Assembly: GCA_944358415.1 (NCBI GenBank)
Contig: CALVRA010000010.1
Coordinates: 1 to 42,198 of the forward strand
From: an uncultured Bacilli bacterium
Lineage (GTDB): Bacteria > Bacillota_I > Bacilli_A > RF39 > UBA660
Direction of reading: 5' to 3'
DNA length: 42,198 nucleotides
The position numbers and the translations under genes are program-made. Below are positions 22,118 to 30,116 of this stretch, one piece after another (the stretch's first letter is position 1; each line of letters opens with the position of its first letter). The notes under the pieces are model-generated. The model was not told the origin of the DNA and did not search any database. It worked only from the letters and a program-made list of their open reading frames with translations.

Positions 22118-22139
22118 ATATGTATGAAAGCATACATAT
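22118..22139 (+). promoter_or_regulatory. Perfect inverted repeat at the prsA transcription start
   Basis: ATATGTATG AAAG CATACATAT, a 9-bp perfect dyad that begins a few bases after the -10 box. It could be a repressor operator or a hairpin at the mRNA 5' end. Confidence 0.6.
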
Positions 22140-22153
22140 GAAAGGAAGATAGC

Positions 22154-23140
22154 ATGAATAAGAAAAAATTATTCGCTTTTGTTTTAGCCGGAAGTTTACT
22201 ACTTACAGGTTGTGGTAAGGTTGCGACTTTAAAAAATGGCGAAGAAGTTGTAGCTAAATTAAATGGTAAAACTATTACAGCAGAAGAATTATTTGATGAA
22301 CTTAAGAATCAAGGAGGCGCTACTACTTTAACAAATATGATTGATGAGTTTATTGTAAATAAGGAAATTAAAACTGATGAGGATGCGGAAAGTTATGCAG
22401 ATTCTCAGTTAAATTCTTACAAACAATCTTATCAAAGTTACGGACAGGATTTTAATGCGGCTTTAAAATCAGCTGGTTATACTGGTGAAGATGATTTTAA
22501 AGATGCTTTAGTTACCGAGTATAAAAAACAAAAGGTTACTGAAAATTATGTTAAAGATGAACTTTCTGATTCAGAAATTGAAAAGTATTATGATGATAAT
22601 ATTTTTGGTGATATTGAGGCTAGGCACATTTTAATTAGTCCAAACACTGATGATGATATGAGTGATGAAGAAAAGGAAAAAGCTGAAGAAAAAGCTAAAA
22701 AAGAAGCTGAAGACATTATTAAAAAGTTAGATGATGGAGAAAAGTTTGCAGATTTAGCTAAAGAATATTCTGATGATGAAGGAACAGCTAGTAAGGGTGG
22801 TAAGCTTACAGTTACTTATGGTGCAGTTGTTGATGAATTTTGGGATGGCGTTAATGATTTAAAAGATGGCGAGTATTCTAAAGAGCCTGTTAAATCTGAA
22901 TATGGTTATCACATTATTTACCGTATTAAACAAAAAGAAAAACCATCGCTAGATGATGTTCGTGATGATGTTATTGATGATTTAGTTCAAGAAAAAATGA
23001 ATAATGACACAACTTTACAAACAAAAGCATTAGTTGCTTTAAGAAGAAAATATGATTTAGAAATTTCTGATGATAAACTTAAAAAATCTTATGATAATTC
23101 TGTTGACAGCGCACTTAGTCAAACAAACAGTTCAAATTAA
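22154..23140 (+). CDS. prsA: PrsA-type extracytoplasmic foldase lipoprotein
   Basis: A 328-residue lipoprotein. The signal peptide ends in LLLTGC, so Cys20 is lipidated. The SurA-like N-terminal part is followed by a PpiC-type parvulin domain (about 150-250) with EARHILISPN, FADLAKEYSDD, GGKLTVTYG and YGYHIIYRI. It should help exported proteins fold on the outer side of the membrane, for which the secreted TasA-like proteins are possible clients. The charged stretch around EEKEKAEEKAKKEAED is a coiled-coil linker. Ribosome binding site AAAGGAAG. A terminator shared with recX overlaps its end. Confidence 0.92.
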   Translation: MNKKKLFAFVLAGSLLLTGCGKVATLKNGEEVVAKLNGKTITAEELFDELKNQGGATTLTNMIDEFIVNKEIKTDEDAESYADSQLNSYKQSYQSYGQDFNAALKSAGYTGEDDFKDALVTEYKKQKVTENYVKDELSDSEIEKYYDDNIFGDIEARHILISPNTDDDMSDEEKEKAEEKAKKEAEDIIKKLDDGEKFADLAKEYSDDEGTASKGGKLTVTYGAVVDEFWDGVNDLKDGEYSKEPVKSEYGYHIIYRIKQKEKPSLDDVRDDVIDDLVQEKMNNDTTLQTKALVALRRKYDLEISDDKLKKSYDNSVDSALSQTNSSN

Positions 23141-23153
23141 TGAACTGTTTTTT
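23125..23153. terminator. Bidirectional terminator between prsA and recX
   Basis: A 10-bp perfect stem AAACAGTTCA/TGAACTGTTT with a 6-base loop and T tract; it spans the last codons of both converging genes, which overlap by 4 bases. Confidence 0.9.
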
Positions 23154-23895
23154 CAATGAAATTATTTATTTCTTCGGTGGTAAAGCCTTTGGCATAAAGT
23201 TTTTGTTTCAATTTGTTTTTTAAGGTATAACCATCATATTTTGATTTTAATTTATTATATATTTTTATCATTTCGTTTTCTAATTTACTGGTGTCTATTT
23301 GGATGTTATCTAAATGATTATAAATATCTTCTGTGCTATATCCAAGATTTGAAAGATACATGCTTGTTTTTTGTTTAAAAATATAGGCAGTGTCTTTATT
23401 TGTTTTTAATCTTTTTTGAATGATTTTTTCTATTTTTTGGTCTATTTTATCTTGGGTAAAATTAGATAGGGCTTTTTCGATAAAAATATTATCTATATGA
23501 TTATCTTCTAGTTCTTTTTTTATTTTATATGGGCCATCCAAGGTAAGATTTACTTTATCGTTTGTAAAGCTTTCGGCAAAGAGCTCATCATTAATTAAAT
23601 TTAATTCTTTTAGTTTATTTATGATTTTTTCTGGATTTGACATTTCGTTTTTAGTGAGGAATTTTTCTATTTCATATGTGCTTCTAATTTTTCGATTTAT
23701 CATTTTTAAGACTTTATCATAATTTTCATAAAAAACGTTTTCTTCTTTTATTTGGTTTAATTCTTTATTTGTGATATTTTTTTTATAAAGAATGTTTGTG
23801 TTTATTAAAACGTGTTCGTTAATAGATATTTTTTCATTATTATCTAAAGTTATTTGATATTTATTTTTTTGTTTTTTGATATTTAATATTTTCAT
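23137..23895 (-). CDS. recX: Regulatory protein RecX
   Basis: A 252-residue RecX. It has the three-helix repeats typical of the family: MINRKIRSTYEIEKFLTKNE, LKELNLINDELFAESFTND and the C-terminal LKQKLYAKGFTTEEINNFIE. RecX binds and modulates RecA filaments. The start at 23895 (MKILNIKKQ) is chosen because the GAAGGCGATG site precedes it and because family members begin here; an upstream GTG in frame lies in the promoter region. The first 14 coding bases and everything upstream are part of the cassette also found before the TnpB remnant. The promoter is TTTACA, 17 bases, TATAGT. Confidence 0.88.
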   Translation of the reverse strand: MKILNIKKQKNKYQITLDNNEKISINEHVLINTNILYKKNITNKELNQIKEENVFYENYDKVLKMINRKIRSTYEIEKFLTKNEMSNPEKIINKLKELNLINDELFAESFTNDKVNLTLDGPYKIKKELEDNHIDNIFIEKALSNFTQDKIDQKIEKIIQKRLKTNKDTAYIFKQKTSMYLSNLGYSTEDIYNHLDNIQIDTSKLENEMIKIYNKLKSKYDGYTLKNKLKQKLYAKGFTTEEINNFIEKTVH

Positions 23896-24023
23896 AGCAT
23901 CGCCTTCTATCTTTGATGTATTCACTATAACACATACTATTTATTTTGTAAAGTTTTTTACGAACGAATGTTTTTAATTATTTAAAATTTATTTTTGCAA
24001 AGCAAATTTCTAGTATATAAAAA
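23883..24023 (-). repeat. Promoter/leader cassette, copy B (before recX)
   Basis: Matches 3926-4017 with few changes, but holds about 45 extra bases (about 23952-23997) between the promoter and the outer AAGCAAATT(T/C)CTAGTATAT segment. Confidence 0.85.
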
Positions 24024-24045
24024 GAAAAGCTTTAACTTTTCTTAA
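24017..24045 (-). terminator. Terminator of feoA
   Basis: The minus strand reads AAGAAAAG TTAAAG CTTTTCTT then T. Confidence 0.8.
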
Positions 24046-24256
24046 CAATAATGTTTTTTGAATCAGAAGTTCTTAAAGCCATGATGGTATTTTTTATTTG
24101 ATAAGCTCTCATGCTATCACCAAAGTTTTTCAAGATTAGTTTTACTTTGGCGTTTTTGACAAACCCAATATCCATGAGTCTTCGTTTTAGTGCAGTATTT
24201 TCTATTCTATCGATAATGGCTTCTTCATTTATTTTTAAGTCATTTAAATTTTTCAT
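24032..24256 (-). CDS. feoA: FeoA-domain protein
   Basis: A 74-residue SH3-like FeoA protein: LNDLKINEEAIIDRI, RRLMDIGFVKNAKVKLI and IALR-like TIMALRTSDSKNIIV. FeoA normally supports the ferrous iron permease FeoB, but no feoB is in this window. It may be a stand-alone FeoA or the small remainder of a split system. Ribosome binding site upstream is weak. Confidence 0.8.
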   Translation of the reverse strand: MKNLNDLKINEEAIIDRIENTALKRRLMDIGFVKNAKVKLILKNFGDSMRAYQIKNTIMALRTSDSKNIIVKKS

Positions 24257-24286
24257 ATTTTATTATATGAGAAATTTTATTTTAAT

Positions 24287-24317
24287 TGAATAATTATTTA
24301 TATTTTTAATCATAATA
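24287..24317 (+). promoter_or_regulatory. SigG-like forespore promoter of sspI
   Basis: TGAATAA (24287-24293) and CATAATA (24311-24317), with 18 bases between GAATA and CATAATA, fit the SigG consensus of Bacillus. Confidence 0.65.
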
Positions 24318-24338
24318 ATTTTGAAAGGAATGATGACT

Positions 24339-24542
24339 ATGAATATTAGTATTAGAAATCATATTATGAGTAATTTTAAGGGAGCAAGTAAAGACGATAT
24401 TAAAGAGTCTATTGAGGCTTCTTTTAATGACAAAGATGAAATTACTTTACCAGGACTTGGAGTGTTTTTCAGTCTTGTTTGGAGTAAAAGTTCTTTAGAG
24501 GATAAGGACAAAATGTTAAATATTTTAAAAGATAGCTTTTAG
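24339..24542 (+). CDS. sspI: Small acid-soluble spore protein SspI
   Basis: A 67-residue protein matching SspI along its length: SIRNHIMSNFKGASKDDIKE at the start, then ITLPGLGVFFSLVWSKS and DKMLNILKDSF. SspI is a minor forespore protein packed in the spore core of Bacillus. The start at 24339 is the third of three close ATG/TTG-type starts and agrees with the family and with AAAGGA 10 bases upstream. The SigG-like promoter directly upstream supports expression in the forespore. The gene implies that this lineage forms, or recently formed, spores. Confidence 0.88.
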   Translation: MNISIRNHIMSNFKGASKDDIKESIEASFNDKDEITLPGLGVFFSLVWSKSSLEDKDKMLNILKDSF

Positions 24543-24551
24543 GCTATCTTA
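24528..24551. terminator. Hairpin shared by sspI and the convergent gene
   Basis: AAGATAGC (24529-24536) and GCTATCTT (24543-24550), with the better T tract on the minus strand. Confidence 0.65.
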
Positions 24552-25198
24552 ATTGGTGTTTCAAATTTATTTTTATTAAATTTAACGGTATAGATACTTG
24601 ATGATGTTTGGAAATTAAACTGATTACTAGCAAATGAGAAACCATTTGGATTAATTATTTTAGTAGTTATGGTTTGATTGTTTGTATCAGTTATTTTTTC
24701 TTGCTCTAAAACTTCTTTTAGGTTATAGATATTTTGGCCATTTTCATTATAGGCTAAAACGTTAGATGATGTTTTATCTAATATGAATAGTTTATTATCA
24801 AATATACCAATACCGATTTGTTTTAAATTATCATTTTTATTAATTATTTTAGTATTATTGAGATAAAGGCCGGATTTATTTCCATTTTTATCTGAGTAGA
24901 TGACAACTAAGTTTATGTTTTTATTATTAATATTTACATCTTTAATATTATATCTACTATATCCACCTTTACACCCTGGACCTTGCAAGGCGTTATAATT
25001 TGCGATTGTAAGGTCAAAGGTACATTCATCAGAAATGGTTGGATATGGATTAACATCAACTTTTGGTGTGTTTGTGGCTCTTGATGGAGTCACTATTTTT
25101 TTATTATTATTTAATACTGATATGGTTAATGTGATTATTAATATTAGAATTATTATAATTAATATATATATGACAAACATTTTTGGTTTTCTTTTCAT
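24539..25198 (-). CDS. Membrane-anchored extracellular protein, unknown
   Basis: A 219-residue protein with one N-terminal membrane helix (about 8-30), a Thr/Pro-rich linker, two Cys (DECTFDL and GPGCKGGYS, possibly a disulfide) and a beta-rich domain with repeated short strand motifs (IIYSDKNGNKSGLYLN, LFILDKTSSNVLAYNENGQN) that hint at a propeller-like fold. The family is not recognised. The start at 25198 is the ATG after AGGGGTG; the extended -10 TGTTATTCT lies upstream. Its neighbours are unrelated. Confidence 0.6.
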   Translation of the reverse strand: MKRKPKMFVIYILIIIILILIITLTISVLNNNKKIVTPSRATNTPKVDVNPYPTISDECTFDLTIANYNALQGPGCKGGYSRYNIKDVNINNKNINLVVIYSDKNGNKSGLYLNNTKIINKNDNLKQIGIGIFDNKLFILDKTSSNVLAYNENGQNIYNLKEVLEQEKITDTNNQTITTKIINPNGFSFASNQFNFQTSSSIYTVKFNKNKFETPIKIA

Positions 25199-25394
25199 TT
25201 TGATATTCACCCCTATTATTAGAATAACATAAATTGGAATAAAAATATATAGGTGAATTTAATTTTAATTAAGTTTGACTGTTTTATGATGATTTTAAAA
25301 TTTTATTTACAGTTTTAATTCATCTAATGATATATTTTTTTATTTTATTCTAATTAATATAATTTTTTATTTTATAGTAATTTATGATTTAAAT

Positions 25395-28268
25395 TTATTC
25401 TGTTAGTTTTATAATTTTACTTGCAACAATTTGATATTGGTCAAAACGTTTTTCAACTCTACCTTTAATCTGTAAAATATCCCCTACTTCGATGTTATTT
25501 ATAGTTTGATAGATTTTTGGAAATACGACGATGGTTGTCGTTGCAAGTTCATCGCTAGCAGTAATAAACATCATTTTTTCTTTATTTTTTGTATCTATTT
25601 CTCTTGTTTTATCGACTATAATTATGACTTCGATAATTTTATCAAAGTATCTGTTTATGTTTTTTAGACTAATTATATTAGAGTTATTTTTTTTATAGTC
25701 TATTATGGGGTTATTACTTAGATAAAAGCCAAATACTTCTAATTCTTTTTGCATGAGATATTTTTGAGAAAATTCTGGTTTTTGGTCTAATTCAGGTTTA
25801 AAGGTATCATCGGTTACATAATGGCCTATTTCGCTATAACCTATGATAATATCTAAGTTTTGAATTAGGGTATTTTTATTTATGCCAAAGCAATCGAATG
25901 TGCCAGCATAAATTAATGTTTCAAGGGTGTTTTTATTTATTTGACAGCGGCAGATGAAGTCAAAAATATCTTTAAATTTACCTTTTTGTCTTTCTGTTAA
26001 GATAATTTTGGTAGTATTTATGCCGATATTTTTGATATTAGTTAGAGGAAATATTATTTGATTATTGGCTGTTATATATATATCTTCACTTTCGTTGATA
26101 TTTGGCTTTTTTACTATGATACTATTTTTATTAGCTTCATAAATATATTCTTTGGTTTTTATTTCACTATTAATAGCACTATTTAAAAGATGTTTCATAA
26201 ATATTTTAGGATAATAAGCTTTAAGATAAGCCATACGGTAAGATATCATGGCATAGGCTACAGAATGAGAACGATTAAAACCATAGTCGGCAAATTTAAA
26301 AATTGTATTATAAACTTTTTGGGCTATTTGTTTATCATAACCTTTTTTAATACTACCATTTATAAATTTATCTTTTTCTTTTAATAAGATACTTTCACTT
26401 TTTTTACTCATAGCTCTTCTTAATAGGTCAGCCTGTGATAATGTATAACCAGCCATGATGTGTGCAATTTGCATGATTTGCTCTTGATAGACGATGATGC
26501 CATAAGTTGGTTTTAATACTTTTTCTAAGTCTTTATGAAAGTAATCTACTTTTTCTAATCCTTCTTTTCTTTTGATATAAGAATCTATATTTTTCATAGG
26601 GCCTGGTCTAAATAAAGCTAAAGCTTGAATTAAGTCTTCAAAGGTTTTTGGTTTGAATTTTTTTAGAAAATTTTTCATACCTTCTGATTCAAATTGAAAT
26701 ATGCCTGTGGTATTAACAGTAGTAAAAATATCTAAGGCTTTTTTATCGTTTTCAGGAATAGTGTCAAAGGTTAAATCATCTATTTCTTTTAGGATATTAT
26801 TAATGAGGGTTAGGTTTTTTAAGCCTAAGAAGTCCATTTTTAAAAGGCCTATTTTTTCTAAATAATCTTTATCATACTGACTAGCATAAAAGTTATCGTT
26901 TTTATCTAGTGGAATGATGTTATCTAGGTTATATTTAGACATAATGATGCCGGCGGCGTGAATTGATGTATGTCTTTTTAATCCTTCAAATTTATGGGCA
27001 ATTTTATAAATGTTTTGAAATTCTTTGTTTAAGTTTAAAAAGTTTTTTATTTTAGGATTTTGATAGTTCTGTTTTAATGATAGTTTAGCATCTATAAGTT
27101 TAGTTAGACTATCAGCTTTATTTAAATTTATATCTAGTGCTCTGGCGGTATCTTTGATTGCTTGTTTAGCGGCCAAGGTTCCAAAGGTAACAATTAGGGC
27201 AACTTTTTTTTCACCATATTTATCTTGACAATATTTTATAACTTCTTCTCTTTTGCTATCTTCAAAGTCGACATCAATATCAGGCATGGTAATTCTTTCT
27301 GGATTTAAGAATCTTTCAAAAAGAAGGTTATATTTTAATGGGTCAATAGTTGTGATGTTTAGGCAGTAGGCAACTAGTGATCCGGCGGCACTTCCCCTAC
27401 CTGGGCCAACTAAGATACCTTTTTCTTTTGCATATCTAATATAATCAGCAACTATTAGAAAGTAATTAGAAAAGCCCATGTTATTAATTATTTGAAGTTC
27501 TTTTTTTAGTCTTTCGGCATATTTTCTTGGAGCGGAAGAGCCAAATATTTTTTTCATACCATTAATGCACTGTTTTTTTAGTTCACTAAAGGCATCTTTA
27601 TTTTCGTCATATACTGGAAGGAGATTTTGATTTGTTTTTATTTGGATATTACACAAACTTACTAATAGTTCATTATTTTTATCTAAACCTTGTAGTGGTA
27701 GTAAGCTTTTATTTGAGTAAGTTTCTTTTACTTCATTTACAGTGATGCCTTCTTTTATTGCTTTAAGATATTTTAAATATTTTTCATCTTCTTTGGTTAG
27801 GCAAAGAATTTCACCCATATAAATGATGTTTGGAAAGTTAAGATTTTCTTTTTCTTCTTTATTTTTATATGTTAAGAATATATAGGGATAGATTTTTTTT
27901 AAATCATCATAAATATTTTTACTTTCATAAGGGACTAAGCATACTAAATCTTTAGAATATTTATTTAATATATCGATATTTAAAGATTTTTCTGATTTTT
28001 CTGTGGTTATTTTAACGAGATTTTGATATCCTTCATAGCTCATGGCATATAAGATGATTTTTTCTTTGATGGATATTTCTAAACCAATTATTGGCTTGAT
28101 ATTTGCTTTTGTGCAGGCAAAATAAAATTCTAAGGCACCATACATATTATTATCGGTAATGGTTAAGGATTTGATGTTTTGTTTTTTAGCTAAATCTATT
28201 AAATCATTTATTTTTATCATACTTGTTAAAAGCGAGTTACAAGTTTTTATGTTTAATGGTGCATACAT
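25395..28268 (-). CDS. dnaE: DNA polymerase III alpha subunit, DnaE type
   Basis: A 957-residue C-family polymerase. In order: an N-terminal PHP domain (MYAPLNIKTCNSLLTSMIKI), the palm with PDIDVDFED (catalytic Asp pair), the VALIVTFGTLAAKQAIKD block, the fingers and the tandem HhH region (QADLLRRAMSKK, FADYGFNRSHSVAYA), and a C-terminal OB-fold (VGDILQIKGRVEKRFDQYQI). At 957 residues it is shorter than E. coli DnaE (about 1160). The PHP metal site looks broken: TITDNNMYGA has Asn where active PHP domains have His (TDH), so no proofreading by PHP is expected. The start at 28268 follows TGGAGGGATAAT; upstream frame lacks support. In Bacilli DnaE works with PolC. Confidence 0.94.
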   Translation of the reverse strand: MYAPLNIKTCNSLLTSMIKINDLIDLAKKQNIKSLTITDNNMYGALEFYFACTKANIKPIIGLEISIKEKIILYAMSYEGYQNLVKITTEKSEKSLNIDILNKYSKDLVCLVPYESKNIYDDLKKIYPYIFLTYKNKEEKENLNFPNIIYMGEILCLTKEDEKYLKYLKAIKEGITVNEVKETYSNKSLLPLQGLDKNNELLVSLCNIQIKTNQNLLPVYDENKDAFSELKKQCINGMKKIFGSSAPRKYAERLKKELQIINNMGFSNYFLIVADYIRYAKEKGILVGPGRGSAAGSLVAYCLNITTIDPLKYNLLFERFLNPERITMPDIDVDFEDSKREEVIKYCQDKYGEKKVALIVTFGTLAAKQAIKDTARALDINLNKADSLTKLIDAKLSLKQNYQNPKIKNFLNLNKEFQNIYKIAHKFEGLKRHTSIHAAGIIMSKYNLDNIIPLDKNDNFYASQYDKDYLEKIGLLKMDFLGLKNLTLINNILKEIDDLTFDTIPENDKKALDIFTTVNTTGIFQFESEGMKNFLKKFKPKTFEDLIQALALFRPGPMKNIDSYIKRKEGLEKVDYFHKDLEKVLKPTYGIIVYQEQIMQIAHIMAGYTLSQADLLRRAMSKKSESILLKEKDKFINGSIKKGYDKQIAQKVYNTIFKFADYGFNRSHSVAYAMISYRMAYLKAYYPKIFMKHLLNSAINSEIKTKEYIYEANKNSIIVKKPNINESEDIYITANNQIIFPLTNIKNIGINTTKIILTERQKGKFKDIFDFICRCQINKNTLETLIYAGTFDCFGINKNTLIQNLDIIIGYSEIGHYVTDDTFKPELDQKPEFSQKYLMQKELEVFGFYLSNNPIIDYKKNNSNIISLKNINRYFDKIIEVIIIVDKTREIDTKNKEKMMFITASDELATTTIVVFPKIYQTINNIEVGDILQIKGRVEKRFDQYQIVASKIIKLTE

Positions 28269-28333
28269 ATTATCCCTCCAATAATATTTTACTATAATTT
28301 TGAGTAATTCCAAAGAAAAACAGTGTTTTAATA

Positions 28334-28363
28334 TTTACAAATTGTTTTATCCATTGATATAAT
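28334..28363 (+). promoter_or_regulatory. Promoter of the ClpX-like gene
   Basis: TTTACA (28334-28339), 18 bases, TATAAT (28358-28363). Confidence 0.65.
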
Positions 28364-28392
28364 AGTTTATAACAGTTAGAAAGGACAATGAT

Positions 28393-29793
28393 ATGAATAT
28401 TAGAAGTAATTTTAGTTTAGATGATATTGTTAATAATTTAGGTATTGGGTATATATACAAGACTAAACATGGAGTTATTAATAAGCTTAAAGGGTCTCAA
28501 GATTATTATGAAGTAATGTGTGCGGATTTGGGTTTTGTAGATGATGATATTTTTATTTCACTAATGAATGATGTGGGAACAACATATCAATTAGGAAATG
28601 GATTTGATGAAGATAAGTTTGTTATTGATTTTGAATCTTTTTCAGATTTAAGTAAAAAAGAGAATTTTGATTTTAAACAGATTTTAGAAAAATATAAATC
28701 AGGTGTAGGGAAATTTTATACTTGGAATTTTGAAAAGAAAGATTTTGAAGAAATTACTGATGAAAAATTTTTAGCTAAGCAAAAGAAAGAAAAAGTAAAT
28801 CCAAATGATTTAGATATTTTAAAAATGTATGATGATATTAAAGAAACTATTATTGCTCAAGATGAGCAAGTAAAACAAGTTTTAGCATCAGTTTATAAAA
28901 ATCAAAAAATTATTAATTCTTCCTTAGATGATGAGACTATTTCAAAATTAAAAGAAAACATTATTGTTTATGGACCTACTGGAACTGGGAAGACAGAAAT
29001 TTTATCACAGATTGCTAAATTATGTAATGTGCCGATTGTTATTGAAGATGTGACTTCTTTTTCAGAAACTGGATATGTTGGTAGAGATGTTTCTGAGATG
29101 CTTGGTGATTTATATTCGATAGCTGGAATGGATTTGGAACTTGCTGAAAAAGGAATTTTAGTTATTGATGAATTTGATAAGATTGCTGAAGGCGGAATGA
29201 GCGGAAATACTGAAGGACCTTCAAGGGTTGGCGTTCAAAGATCGCTTTTGAAATTATTAGATGGTGGTATAATTAATTTTAGAGAAGACAATTATGATGG
29301 AGCTATGATTGATTTTAATACTTCTAAATTAACGATTGTAGCATTGGGAGCTTTTAGTGGAATTAAGAAGAATGATGATTATTCAGATATTTCTACTAAA
29401 GACTTTATAGATTATGGAATTATGCGAGAAGTTATGGGAAGATTTTCTAAGCTTGTTTCGATGAATGCTTTTTCTAAAGATGAATATAAAAGAATTTTAT
29501 TAGAATCAAAGTTAAGTCCTTTAAATACTTATAAGAAACTATTTGAAGAAATGAAAATAGAATTTACTTATGATGATGATTTAATTGATTATATTGCTGA
29601 TGAAGCTGTTGCTTTAGATTGTGGAGCTAGAAGTTTAAAGACTGTTTTTGATGGAATTATAAGTGATAGTTTATTTGATTTGTTTGCTGGTAATTCTAAA
29701 AAAGTACATTTGACTAAGCCAACTGATATGAGTAAGTCACATAGAACTAAAAAAATAGCTTCTGAAAATAGGCATACTGTGGGATTTTGCTAG
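28393..29793 (+). CDS. ClpX-like AAA+ ATPase with unknown N-terminal domain
   Basis: A 466-residue protein. Residues 1-140 form an acidic, unrecognised domain with no zinc-finger cysteines, replacing the ClpX N-domain. The AAA+ core resembles ClpX: Walker A GPTGTGKT (194-201), pore loop GYVGRD (227-232), Walker B ILVIDEFDKIA (about 255-265), a GAFSG block (ClpX GAFDG) and sensor 2 GARSLKT. ClpX unfolds substrates for ClpP; the loop that docks on ClpP (IGF) is not clear here, so it may be a stand-alone unfoldase or use another partner. It is plus strand, single, with its own promoter. Ribosome binding site AAAGGAC. Confidence 0.75.
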   Translation: MNIRSNFSLDDIVNNLGIGYIYKTKHGVINKLKGSQDYYEVMCADLGFVDDDIFISLMNDVGTTYQLGNGFDEDKFVIDFESFSDLSKKENFDFKQILEKYKSGVGKFYTWNFEKKDFEEITDEKFLAKQKKEKVNPNDLDILKMYDDIKETIIAQDEQVKQVLASVYKNQKIINSSLDDETISKLKENIIVYGPTGTGKTEILSQIAKLCNVPIVIEDVTSFSETGYVGRDVSEMLGDLYSIAGMDLELAEKGILVIDEFDKIAEGGMSGNTEGPSRVGVQRSLLKLLDGGIINFREDNYDGAMIDFNTSKLTIVALGAFSGIKKNDDYSDISTKDFIDYGIMREVMGRFSKLVSMNAFSKDEYKRILLESKLSPLNTYKKLFEEMKIEFTYDDDLIDYIADEAVALDCGARSLKTVFDGIISDSLFDLFAGNSKKVHLTKPTDMSKSHRTKKIASENRHTVGFC

Positions 29794-29823
29794 GTTTTAT
29801 ATAAATTTTTTAACTATAGATAT

Positions 29824-29852
29824 TTGACTTATTAAGGATATTGTGATAAAGT
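29824..29852 (+). promoter_or_regulatory. Promoter of rpmB
   Basis: TTGACT (29824-29829), 17 bases, TAAAGT (29847-29852). Confidence 0.65.
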
Positions 29853-29886
29853 TATATAGCGAAAGAAAACTTTAAGGAGGGATATT

Positions 29887-30060
29887 ATGGCAAAAAAAAT
29901 TACAAGTACGAAACCTTTATTTGGTAATCGTCGTTCACACGCTTTAAATGCAACTAGACATGCATTTAAACCAAATTTACAAACTGTAACAATTAATGGA
30001 AAAAAATATAGAGTTAGTGCGCGTGAACTTAAGACTATTAAAAAAATGTTAGCAGCATAA
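29887..30060 (+). CDS. rpmB: 50S ribosomal protein bL28
   Basis: A 57-residue basic protein. It has [20 protein letters not shown], which is the conserved bL28 block, then [19 protein letters not shown]. It is a component of the 50S subunit. No CxxC pairs, so it is the zinc-free form. Ribosome binding site TTAAGGAGGG precedes the ATG. It is a single gene with its own promoter and terminator, standard for rpmB in Firmicutes. Confidence 0.93.
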   Translation: MAKKITSTKPLFGNRRSHALNATRHAFKPNLQTVTINGKKYRVSARELKTIKKMLAA

Positions 30061-30079
30061 GTCCTTGGGGACTTTTTTC
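30059..30079 (+). terminator. Terminator of rpmB
   Basis: AAGTCC TTGG GGACTT followed by T5, starting at the stop codon. Confidence 0.9.
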
Positions 30080-30083
30080 ATTT

Positions 30084-30116
30084 AAAAAAGCTTCTGAGAG
30101 AAAAGAAGCTTTTATT
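30084..30116 (-). terminator. Terminator of the two-component operon
   Basis: AAAAGCTTCT (30086-30095) and AGAAGCTTTT (30104-30113), a perfect 10-bp stem, with a T tract on the minus strand. Confidence 0.85.

Noticed and set aside
23896-23925. RecX start at the upstream GTG (extra MNTSKIEGDA)
   Set aside because: The extra codons cover the promoter and ribosome binding site and are shared with the TnpB remnant; family members start at MKIL.
25211-25394. A short gene in the A+T-rich gap between the unknown protein and dnaE
   Set aside because: No frame with a ribosome binding site was found; only a weak promoter (TGTTATTCT) is visible.
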